Assembly (NCBI RefSeq): GCF_964340395.1
Contig: NC_135557.1
Coordinates: forward strand, 25,422,614-25,435,113
Reading direction: 5' to 3'
Length of the DNA stretch: 12,500 nt
DNA from: Glandiceps talaboti
Lineage: Eukaryota; Hemichordata; Enteropneusta; Spengelidae
In this document: piece by piece, positions 1-7,726 of the stretch
Layout: each line of letters starts with the position of its first letter
How positions within the stretch are numbered: position 1 is the stretch's first letter
Translations under genes and position numbers: made by a program
Notes under the pieces: generated by a model
Told to the model about the DNA's origin: nothing
Databases searched by the model: none
The model's input: the letters and a program-made list of their open reading frames with translations, nothing else

Positions 1-417
1 GAGTTAATAACCTCATTTTTGTCTCATCTGCTGTCATTGTCATTACTAATATTCGTCACATTTCTAAATATTGACAGTTTTATTATTATCGTTATCATTA
101 ATAATATAAATTATGGATGTTAGAATAATTACATGTAAGAAAATTGTATGTTGGTGATATCATTTGTTATGATTTCATCTAACTGGCCAAGGGTGTATTA
201 TTATAACCCCCCCCCCCTTGATCACAATGACATCGCCCTAGAAAGCGAGTAGTACCTTGTACTGGGTCACATGTGAAACACTCAAAGCGTTATTGACAAT
301 ATGGCTAGGGAGTAGTTCGTAGATGTAATTTGAATACGTATGGTTACATGTTTATATTTGAGTTAATTTCTTTCCAAGTTATTGTGACGTCATTAAAAAC
401 CCTTATTTATTAACTTA
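1..417. other. Non-coding AT-rich stretch
   Basis: No open frame with recognisable protein content and no RNA gene was seen. The only landmark is an 11-base C homopolymer at 207-217. The 13-mer AACTGGCCAAGGG at 181 recurs in the same orientation at 9231, which may be a shared old repeat or chance. Confidence 0.5.
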
Positions 418-546
418 AATCATTATGCAGGTCATATGTACTGGGTAATGTAGAAATGTGAGGAACGCTGGTTCAACTCTTAATCATTGTACAGGTATTG
501 TATGTACTGGGTAATGTAGAAATGTGAGGAACGCTGGTTCAACTCT
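418..546 (+). repeat. Two-copy tandem duplication, period about 66 bp
   Basis: Two adjacent copies share an identical core of about 46 bases, beginning TATGTACTGGGTAATG at 435 and again at 501 and ending GGTTCAACTCT in both. The 5' parts (AATCATTATGCAGG and AATCATTGTACAGG) differ by a few substitutions and a small indel. The identity of the core points to a recent duplication. The GGTTCAACTCT end resembles a tRNA B box, but no matching T stem or A box is present, so no tRNA or SINE is called. Confidence 0.85.
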
Positions 547-1336
547 ATTTGAATACTAAAGAGGTGACGCACGTTTTTCATCGTCAGTCGAAAGTGAAAG
601 AAATCCAATCACCAAGAATTGCATGTATTTGCACGTCATTTTCCGAACTGAACTTGGGGTTCAGATCATATGTATAAATATTTAAGAAACAGGCATAATA
701 GAATAGTAAGCTTAAACTTGAAAATGAAATAATCCCAGGATCTACCGACATTTTATGTCACTGTATTTACAAGCAATCTTATTGGGGGGGGGGGCGTTAA
801 GTAGGTACGGATTTTATGTAAATGATACACAGGTCCCGGTTCACTTTAAAATGACAGAATTCAATGAGGCAATGCAAAGTCAGTATTTTATCATTTTGTT
901 ATTACATTACAGTATATTACTGATGTGGATATATCAGGACATACATGTAGCTGCGTTCTTTGCAAGCAACTATATTGTATTTGTTTGTAATACTTAAAAT
1001 GTACCGAACAGCAATCACATCTCGGGTATTCTCGTACTTGTAGACATGAGAATTGACATGGGTGCCATTATTTCTGACAAGGTCGTCTAACTGTTTGATC
1101 CCGACGGTGGTTTTGTCGTTAATCAATATATTTACCTGTGTGTATGTATGCATAAATGTGAGAATATCACTGGTTGATGAGTACTTTGCTAACAAAAAGT
1201 TTACACTGTCTAGCTATATGTATCAAAACAGACCTTTTATATATATAGTACCTAGATTTATCACATATGTATCAGAGATTGCACTGGTGCGCGCGCAGAC
1301 TAGTTGTATTTTCACTGCAGTGCAATACCGAAAACA
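547..1336. other. Non-coding stretch with small motifs
   Basis: No gene can be supported; the short open frames here have no domain-like content. Visible landmarks are an ISRE-like GAAAGTGAAAG at 590-600, a short hairpin CTGAAC/GTTCAG around 648-664 and an 11-base G run at 784-794. None has supporting context. Confidence 0.45.
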
Positions 1337-1339
1337 TTA

Positions 1340-1500
1340 GGTGAGTTCAGGCTAAAAATGGTATGCGATTCGTTAGCCAAAATGTCCACGTCGCTGTTTT
1401 GCCCACTACGACATGTACGAGAGCTTTGCACAGTACAGTGCCTGAGACTTGGACATTGTAGCTAACGGATCGCAAATCGTTTTTATCCTGAGCTGGTCCC
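1340..1500. mobile_element. Tourist-like (PIF/Harbinger-type) MITE, 161 bp
   Basis: The two ends form a long imperfect inverted repeat of about 50 bp per arm. The left arm (1340-1388) contains TTCAGGCTAAAAATGG, CGTTAGCC and ATGTCCA; the right arm (1450-1500), read as reverse complement, contains CTCAGGATAAAAACGA, CGTTAGCT and ATGTCCA. Roughly 80% of aligned positions match. The outermost bases align as GG..TGAGTTCAGG against GGGACCAGCTCAGG. The element is flanked by TTA at 1337-1339 and TTA at 1501-1503, the target duplication of PIF/Harbinger transposons. The centre (about 1390-1446) is unique and has no coding capacity, so the element would be non-autonomous. The family assignment rests on the TTA duplication and the size, not on a homology search. 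Confidence 0.7.
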
Positions 1501-1518
1501 TTATTGCATACCTGCATG

Positions 1519-1556
1519 CAAATGGTATGCAAATGAGAATGCAATCGTTAGCTACA
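1519..1556 (+). repeat. Partial direct copy of the MITE arm, interrupted
   Basis: AAATGGTATGC (1520-1530) and AATCGTTAGCTACA (1542-1555) repeat the left arm of the MITE at 1340 in direct orientation, separated by about 11 extra bases. This looks like a fragment of a second copy. The junction creates two exact octamers ATGCAAAT at 1516-1523 and 1527-1534. Confidence 0.5.
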
Positions 1557-2324
1557 CACGAAATCGCGTGATCACCCTGTATGTATTTTTAAAATGATTT
1601 TTGGGGAATTTGCCGTTTCATATATGTAATAATAACATAGCCCCATGCCACACGAGTGCCAGTGTGGGTGCTCAGCGGTATTTCCATTCGTGTACGTGCT
1701 TGCAGTGTTTTCTGCTGCCCTTTCACGTGCTACGCTCGTGAAAGTACGGACGCAGAGAACACAAGTCATGTCAAGTGTCATGAGATTCTGTCAAATTATT
1801 TTAAACATTAGACTAGCAAGCTCTCTTACATCTAAAATAACAATGACCTATTGTGTTAGAATGTTGAGGTTAAATTAACATGACAGATACAGTTATGTAG
1901 ATTTGTAAATCGATGCACTAGCGCCCTCACAAATCACTTGCTTGAACTGCATATTGAAGATGCCAGGGTATGCAAACACAACAAGGGCAAGTTCTTGCAA
2001 GACACGTATAATTTGATATCGTGTGATTTTTTTTTAAATTGTTTTTTAAAAGTAAAATCTCGTTTGTCAACGCTTCGTAACCCAACACAATAATACCGCA
2101 ACGATATTTGACACGCCAATGTCGTCAAAATCTATCGGAATCCAGTACTTAGGCATACAGCCATTTTGTGTTTAAATGGACTCTCGAGTTCAGTATGTGA
2201 CTAATAAAGGCATCCTATGCTAAACTTTAGTTAATCATATTATATTGAACGTACCCCCAGATGTTATGTTGTGAAAAACATTAATTCGGTTTTTCTCTCA
2301 CATGTCAGTCAATGGTTAACTTCC
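1557..2324. other. Non-coding stretch
   Basis: No supportable gene. A perfect 8-bp hairpin, CTTTCACG (1720-1727) pairing with CGTGAAAG (1737-1744) across a 9-base loop, is the only structure noted. Open frames across it on both strands are short and unrecognisable. Confidence 0.45.
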
Positions 2325-2377
2325 ATCCCCCCACACCACCACCACCCCCACCCCATTCCACCCCACCCCACCCCTTG
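2325..2377. repeat. C-rich low-complexity tract
   Basis: An almost uninterrupted C-rich run built from CCA, CCCCA and CACC units, with very few G bases on the + strand. It inflates a meaningless open frame on the minus strand. It lies about 360 bp upstream of the predicted promoter of the TM2 gene. Confidence 0.8.
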
Positions 2378-2626
2378 CCCGGTTTACACCAAAGTCGTAT
2401 GCTGTTGACAGGGTGTTTGAACGGTAACAAAGAAATCTCGTAATCGTGTTTTCTTGAATACATGAGGTCGCGCCGTTTCGTCCTTGACCAAAACGAAAGC
2501 TAAAGAATGACAATACGTATATTCTCAATACTATAATAGCCAATACAATAAGTTGAGTGGCGTAAGTGTCCAAATAAAACACATATCATTTCGGAGATTT
2601 GTTCTATTTTGGGAGATTGAGCACAT

Positions 2627-2636
2627 GGGGAATTCC
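2627..2636. promoter_or_regulatory. kappaB-type motif
   Basis: GGGGAATTCC fits the Rel/NF-kappaB consensus GGGRNWYYCC at every position. It lies about 134 bp upstream of the predicted transcription start and 191 bp upstream of the start codon of the TM2 gene. Binding is inferred from the motif only; a 10-bp match can arise by chance. Confidence 0.4.
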
Positions 2637-2735
2637 AACATAGTTGCTTCACGTCTTTTGTAGAATCATTATTCGCACAGATTTCGCTACCACATACATT
2701 GCGGTTTAAGTCAACAATTTTTACTTTAAACTTTC

Positions 2736-2775
2736 TTTATAACGTACTGCTGTACATGTTGGCTATTGCAGTCCT
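2736..2775 (+). promoter_or_regulatory. Candidate TATA/initiator core promoter
   Basis: TTTATAA at 2736-2742 is followed by an initiator-like GCAGTCC whose A is at 2770, which puts the TATA box near -30. A start there would give a 5' leader of about 57 nt before the ATG at 2827. The alternative is that TTGGCTATTGCAG ending at 2771 is a 3' splice site of an upstream non-coding exon; the sequence alone does not decide. Confidence 0.35.
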
Positions 2776-2826
2776 TCGTTACACTGTATAATTGGCTACA
2801 ATATTGATTTAAACCTGGCGACAACG

Positions 2827-4496
2827 ATGACAGACAGCGATCATTCGGACACCAACCGTTTTGATGAGAATGAAAATGAAGATGTGGGAGTCGATCAAGA
2901 AGACGAAGTTGCCAATAATGGTGTCATCAACCCTCATAACAAAGAATATGGACTAGTAGACGCGTATTTGTTAACTACAGCATTTGGTTGGATGGGCGCT
3001 CATCAGTTTTATCTCGGTCGCAAAAAATGGGGTCTGTTTTATTTGTTCACGTTTGGATGTTTCGGCGTCGGTTGGATTATTGATTTGATTCAGCTGCCTT
3101 GGTTGATCAAAGATGTTAAGACTGGAATTACTAAACGTAGACTTGCTGATGTTTATATCCTAGCGATACCACTGGGTATTTTAGGGGTTCACCATTACTA
3201 CTTGGGACGCACCAGATGGGGAATACTCTACACCTTTTCTCTTGGTCTCTTCGGAATTGGATGGGTCGTAGACCTTGTACGGATGGAGTGGCTCGTCGGT
3301 AGCAGTGAAAATGACGACACAGATGATTATAGACTTGATGATGCGTACTTATTGGTAATCGTATTTGGATGGCTTGGTAAGAATCTTAACAAGCTAACTA
3401 ACAGCCAATATAGACAATCAATAGTTCCTTGAGATGTATGTTTTCCTAGATTCTATTAATATAACTTACGTCCCAAGTGCCACCATGACAACTAAGGTAA
3501 TCGGTCAAGGAGCAACCTATTGGCCACATGGATTATTTTGCACAATCACACCATGCAATAATGTTTGAATCACACTCATTTACCTTTGTCAAATTAATGA
3601 TTAAAATGTACTCTCCCCACTCATCAGCCTTAGGGAGACAGTCTAGATCTTAGGGACACAGTCAAGATCTTAGGCTATTGTGTTCTCTTAAGAGAACCTT
3701 ACAGTATTGTTTTGTACAAATGTTTTATTTCATCCTTCTATGAAACATACAGAGTTTTCAGTGTTAGATTTTTAAGCATTATGTACGTACTAGCAGATTG
3801 AATTTTCATGCCCCTTTTTGTACGAGTGGTTTTGAACACATATTTTGGACAACGTCGTTTCCACAAAGCACATGAATTGCGACCTGTTTCATATTAAGGT
3901 TGGTGGCGCTCTTGACAAACAAAGGGAAACCCCAGAAAGACAAATAGCTATGTTACCATGGCGACATCGGTTTGATATGCTCTTTCGTCTACCTAGAAAT
4001 CATGCTAACAATAACAAAACATTGTATGCAATAATCATTTCGCGAACTTTAAGGATTTGGTGGTCCATAAAAATAGTTGTACTCTCCATTATTATAATTA
4101 TATGCATGTAAATGAGCAATGCGCTATCAGTCGTAACTGTTGGATGTAAAGAGCTGGCGTTTTGAAATGTTTAGATACATTGTCTATTGCAATTATGTAT
4201 TGGCAGGTTAAAAACTTGAGTGATTCGGTATTGAAATTGTGGAAGATATTATTTATTTCATATGAATGTATGGTAACTTTTATTTTCCAGGTTTTCATAA
4301 TCATTACTTAGGAAGACCAGGATGGTGGTGTTTCTACATGTTCACCTTCGGTTTATTTGGTATCGGCTGGATTGTCGATATTGTTCGCATGCCATGGTTA
4401 GTAAAGCGTGCTAATGCTGGTGAAGTTAGGGATTTATGTTTGAGTGGCAACAAGTATAACCCGCGAAATGCTGACTGTTTGAAGTGTTGTTTCTGA
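2827..4496 (+). CDS. Triple TM2-domain membrane protein, join(2827..3376, 4291..4496)
   Basis: The spliced product has 251 residues. Residues 1-40 are polar and rich in Asp, Glu and Asn, with no signal peptide. Three TM2 domains follow, each two predicted membrane helices joined by a YLGR turn (62-65, 125-128, 189-192). Each second helix ends in G-W-x-x-D (Asp 86, 149, 213), followed by a W-L pair (92-93, 155-156, 219-220). The repeat period is 63-64 residues, so six helices are expected. The short tail is Cys-rich (DCLKCCF). Known metazoan TM2D1-3 proteins have one TM2 domain with a DRF motif, absent here; the repeats look more like the TM2 part of DNAJC22/Wurst, but there is no J domain. 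The start has A at -3, and an in-frame stop lies upstream (2740-2742) with no earlier in-frame ATG. The exons join as G|GT, restoring Gly184 and completing domain 3. Function is unknown; a multipass membrane role is inferred. Confidence 0.9.
3631..3674 (+). repeat. Short tandem duplication, 20-bp unit, 2.2 copies
   Basis: TAGGGAGACAGTCTAGATCT is followed directly by TAGGGACACAGTCAAGATCT and a partial third start TAGG. The copies differ at two positions. It lies in the intron of the TM2 gene. Confidence 0.85.
3682..3697. repeat. 16-bp perfect palindrome
   Basis: GTTCTCTTAAGAGAAC is its own reverse complement. It lies inside the TM2 intron, directly after the 20-bp duplication. It could be a dimeric factor site or a small hairpin; nothing in the sequence decides. 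Confidence 0.7.
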
Positions 4497-4570
4497 ACTC
4501 AAGCGGAGTGAAATACACTGTGACAAGAAGTTAGTATTTGAAGATTTAGAGTTCAAGCAATGCATTCATT

Positions 4571-4576
4571 AATAAA
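4571..4576 (+). terminator. Poly(A) signal of the TM2 gene
   Basis: AATAAA begins 75 bases after the TGA stop (4494-4496). It is the first canonical hexamer downstream, so the 3' UTR would be about 90-110 nt. No strong GT-rich downstream element is obvious. Confidence 0.6.
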
Positions 4577-4596
4577 ATGATTATTACCATGGAAAC

Positions 4597-4833
4597 CGAG
4601 AGAGTGGAAAGAAAAAAGTCGTCTGATTTGAGGATATTCTTTTTAACATAACTGTGACACTTATTAGTCTATCTTCACTAACATTTATGAATCGTGTCTA
4701 CTGCATCATTTTATTTGTGGTGATGTAACACCTTACCTACATTTACATTTCCTTCGCTACTGTTATTGTAGCAAATCACTGTCAAACCGATAACAAACTG
4801 CATTTTTCAGACCTCTCAATGGATTACAATTTT
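4597..4833. other. Intergenic DNA downstream of the TM2 gene
   Basis: AT-rich sequence with no gene, no further TM2-like exon and no clear repeat up to the first 42-bp unit. Confidence 0.5.
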
Positions 4834-5083
4834 AGTAATAAATGTCTATCCAGACAATAAAATGTATCAATTTCAGTAATAAGTGTGTCTATCCAGACAA
4901 TAATATGTAGCAATTTAGTAATAAATGTGTCTATCTAGACAATGATATGTAGCAATTTAGTAATAAATGTCTATCCAGACAATAAAATGTAGCAATTGTG
5001 GTAATAATTGTGTCTCTCTAGACAATGATATGTAGCAATTTAATAATAAATTCGTCTATCCAGACAAAGAAATGTATCAATGT
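4834..5083 (+). repeat. 42-bp minisatellite array A, about six copies
   Basis: Units begin at about 4834, 4875, 4917, 4959, 5000 and 5042. Each has AGTAATAAATG at the start, then TGTCTATCCAGACAA or a close variant, then ATGTAGCAATTT. The inner TGTCT-N4-AGACA can form a 5-bp stem and is retained in nearly every copy (CGTCT in the last). Copies are 41-43 bp and differ from each other by up to about 15%. All frames have frequent stops, so the array is non-coding. Its unit is related to the array at 12050-12500. Confidence 0.9.
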
Positions 5084-5263
5084 ATTACGGTTGTCTTTCT
5101 ACATGTGTTACATGTATTAATATAAGTGGCTGTTCATTATGCAAACTTTTTACATTTTTAGTTTCATGTTTTTCAGGTGCATCAGTCTGTACAAAGACAC
5201 TATAAAACATTCTTAATGTTTAACTTTGAATTAAAAAATAAGGTCATTTCAATATACCCTCGA
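5084..5263. other. Spacer between two tandem arrays
   Basis: AT-rich DNA with two TACATGT-type words around 5100-5117 and no gene. Confidence 0.45.
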
Positions 5264-6810
5264 ACTGTCATAATATAAACATTGTATATGTACTTTTGAA
5301 TACTTACTGTTTCTAGGTGAACATAATATTAACATTGCATATGTACTTTTTAACATTTACTGTATCTAGGTGAACATAATATTAACATTGTAATATGTGT
5401 ACGTTTGAACATTTACTGTATATAGGCGAACATAATATTAACATTGTAATATGTGTACGTTTGAACATTTACTGTATATAGGCGAACATAACATTAACAT
5501 TGTAATATGTGTACGTTTGAACATTTACTGTATCTAGGTGAACATAATATTAACATTGCATATGTACTTTTTAACATTTACTGTATCTAGGTGAACATAA
5601 TATTAACATTGTAATATGTGTACGTTTGAACATTTACTGTATATAGGCGAACATAACATTAACATTGTAATATGTGTACGTTTGAACATTTACTGTATAT
5701 AGGCGAACATAACATTAACATTGTAATATGTGTACGTTTGAACATTTACTGTATATAGGCGAACATACCATTAACATTGTAATATGTGTACGTTTGAACA
5801 TTTACTGTATATCGGCGAACATAATATTAACATTGTAATATGTGTACTTTTTAACATTTACTGTATATAGGCGAACATAACATTAACATTGTAATATGTG
5901 TACGTTTGAACATTTACTGTATATAGGCGAACATAACATTAACATTGTAATATGTGTACTTTTTAACATTTACTGTATCTAGGCGAACATAACATTAACA
6001 TTGTAATATGTGTACGTTTGAACATTTACTGTATATAGGCGAACATAACATTAACATTGTAATATGTGTACGTTTGAACATTTACTGTATCTAGGCGAAC
6101 ATAACATTAACATTGTAATATGTGTACGTTTGAACATTTACTGTATCTAGGTGAACATAATAATAATATTGTATATGTACTTTTTAACATTTACTGTATC
6201 TAGGCGAACATAACATTAACATTGTAATATGTGTACGTTTGAACATTTACTGTATATAGGCGAACATAACATTAACATTGTAATATGTGTACGTTTGAAC
6301 ATTTACTGTATCTAGGCGAACATAACATTAACATTGTAATATGTGTACGTTTGAACATTTACTGTATATAGGTGAACATAATAATAACAGTGTATATGTA
6401 CGTTAGAACATTTACTGTATCTAGGTGAACATAATAATAACATTGTATATGTACTTTAGAACATTTACTGTATCTAGGTGAACATAATAATAACATTGTA
6501 TATGTACGTTTGAACATTTACTGTATCTAGGTGAACATAATAATAATATTGTATATGTACTTTAGAACATTTACTGTATATAGGCGAACATAATAATAAC
6601 ATTGTATATGTACGTTTGAACATTTACTGTATCTAGGTGAACATAATAATAACATTGTATATGTACGTTTGAACATTTACTGTATCTAGGTGAACATAAT
6701 AATAACATTGTATATGTACTTTTTAACATTTACTGTATATAGGTGAACATAATAATAACATTGTATATGTACGTTTGAACATTTACTGTATCTAGATGAA
6801 TATAATAAAC
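5264..6810 (+). repeat. 53/56-bp minisatellite array, 27 full units
   Basis: A degenerate unit (5264-5316) precedes 27 full units starting at 5317, and a truncated unit starts at 6796. Sixteen units are 56 bp and eleven are 53 bp; the 3-bp difference lies in the segment ATTGTAATATGTGTAC versus ATTGTATATGTAC. Consensus landmarks are GYGAACATAA, TTAACATTG, GTACGTTTGAAC and ATTTACTGTATMTAG. The 53-bp class forms eight consecutive units at the right end (6372-6795) and is scattered singly at 5317, 5538 and 6151. Neither length is a multiple of three and TAG ends each unit, so it is not coding. Confidence 0.95.
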
Positions 6811-7386
6811 GAAAAAAATGACGTTCTTCCGATAACATGGCCTCAGAGAATATGTAGGTCGGGATTTTATTTCATTTTATCGTTTTAATTGTTTTTATTT
6901 TGAAAAATACTGCTTCTACCCATAACCAAACGAAATGTTCGTCTGTGACATTGTGATGAAATGTGTACAAGCGTCACTGGTAAATGAAAACTGACGTGAC
7001 AAAGAATTTCTTATCTTTTTGTTTTAAAGGATTTTGAAAAAAAAGTTTAGCTTCGGCGGCTTGAACAAGGGTTGGTCGAGTTATCGGAAATATACCATTT
7101 TTTATTTTGCTTGAGTGAACCTGATTTGCTGATATCTTGTTATTTTAAACTAATTTTAAACTAATTTTAAACTAATTTTCAAGTCAAAGAGTAGCACAAC
7201 ACCGAAACGTAATATTTAAGCAACCCAAGAACGTAACATGAGAACAAGGTAAAAACCACCTGCCCATCGTGAATTAGTAACATGTCTTTTCAGAGCAATT
7301 TTATATTTATTTTTACTATTGATTTTTGGATGGTGCTAGCAAATTTCTCAGTATTAAGACTTTAGCACTGTATTGGGCGTATGTCC
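6811..7386. other. Non-coding AT-rich stretch
   Basis: No gene is supported. At 7141-7179 an 11-bp word TAATTTTAAAC is repeated about three times in tandem. The rest shows no recognisable RNA gene or protein. Confidence 0.5.
7141..7179 (+). repeat. 11-bp tandem repeat, about 3.3 copies
   Basis: TATTTTAAAC, TAATTTTAAAC, TAATTTTAAAC and a partial TAATTTTC follow each other directly. A simple AT-rich repeat with no sign of function. Confidence 0.8.
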
Positions 7387-7726
7387 ATCACTCTAAAGTA
7401 ATGTGTTCAGTTCCTGAACACTTAATTGTAACAGATTTTGAACGCAGTATATGCGTTCAATATAAATATTAGAACGCATGTGTTCAGATTTAGAACAGTG
7501 TCTTTTTATTTTTGAACGCATAACATATGTTAAAAATCTTATAAACTAGAACACTGTTGACGCATCAGAACACTGTAACAGTTTTTTAACACAAAGTAAG
7601 TGTTCAGAACAAGCACATAGAACACATGCATTCTAGATCTGAACGCTAGTGTTTTATGGTTGGACACACACGAAGCTAAACTGAACACATTGGACGTGTC
7701 CGAAGCGTCAAAATCTTTAGAGTGAT
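7387..7726. mobile_element. Putative non-autonomous DNA transposon packed with GAACRC words
   Basis: The ends are a perfect 12-bp inverted repeat: ATCACTCTAAAG at 7387-7398 and CTTTAGAGTGAT at 7715-7726, giving a 340-bp element. Inside, the hexamer GAACRC or its complement occurs at 7403, 7416, 7440, 7453, 7472, 7480, 7514, 7549, 7568, 7600, 7620, 7641 and 7683: thirteen times, where well under one is expected in random sequence of this length. Two head-to-head pairs make hairpins, GTGTTCAG-TTC-CTGAACAC (7403-7421) and GAACGCA-GTATA-TGCGTTC (7440-7458). It has no coding capacity. No clear target-site duplication was found, so the superfamily is unassigned and the ends may lie a few bases out. 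Confidence 0.6.

Larger units (their letters stand above)
3377..4290 (+). other. Intron of the TM2 gene, 914 bp, phase 1
   Basis: The donor is CTTG|GTAAGAAT and the acceptor TTTTATTTTCCAG|GTTTTC, both strong GT-AG signals. Reading through the donor gives an 18-residue non-TM2 tail and a stop at 3430-3432, whereas splicing continues the third TM2 repeat without a break. The intron holds a 20-bp tandem duplication (3631-3674), a 16-bp perfect palindrome (3682-3697) and no exon-like sequence. An open frame at about 3845-4111 lacks an ATG at its start and resembles nothing known. Confidence 0.88.

Noticed and set aside
461-546. tRNA or tRNA-derived SINE suggested by GGTTCAACTCT
   Set aside because: The B-box-like word is present, but the flanking bases cannot form a T stem and no A box or cloverleaf arm precedes it.
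590-600. ISRE-like GAAAGTGAAAG as an interferon-type regulatory site
   Set aside because: The word fits the consensus but is short, lies over 2 kb from the only gene and has no second supporting site.
2316-2582. Minus-strand open frame through the C-rich tract
   Set aside because: Its Gly/Val/Trp-rich end is a translation of the CCA/CCCCA low-complexity run and the rest has no recognisable content.
3376-3432. Single-exon 201-residue version of the TM2 protein
   Set aside because: Reading through breaks the third TM2 repeat after its first helix, while the strong donor and acceptor restore the repeat exactly; at most this is an intron-retention form.
3845-4111. 88-codon open frame in the TM2 intron
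   Set aside because: It begins with TTG, shows no domain and lies inside a well-supported intron; its hydrophobic end is simple AT-rich sequence.
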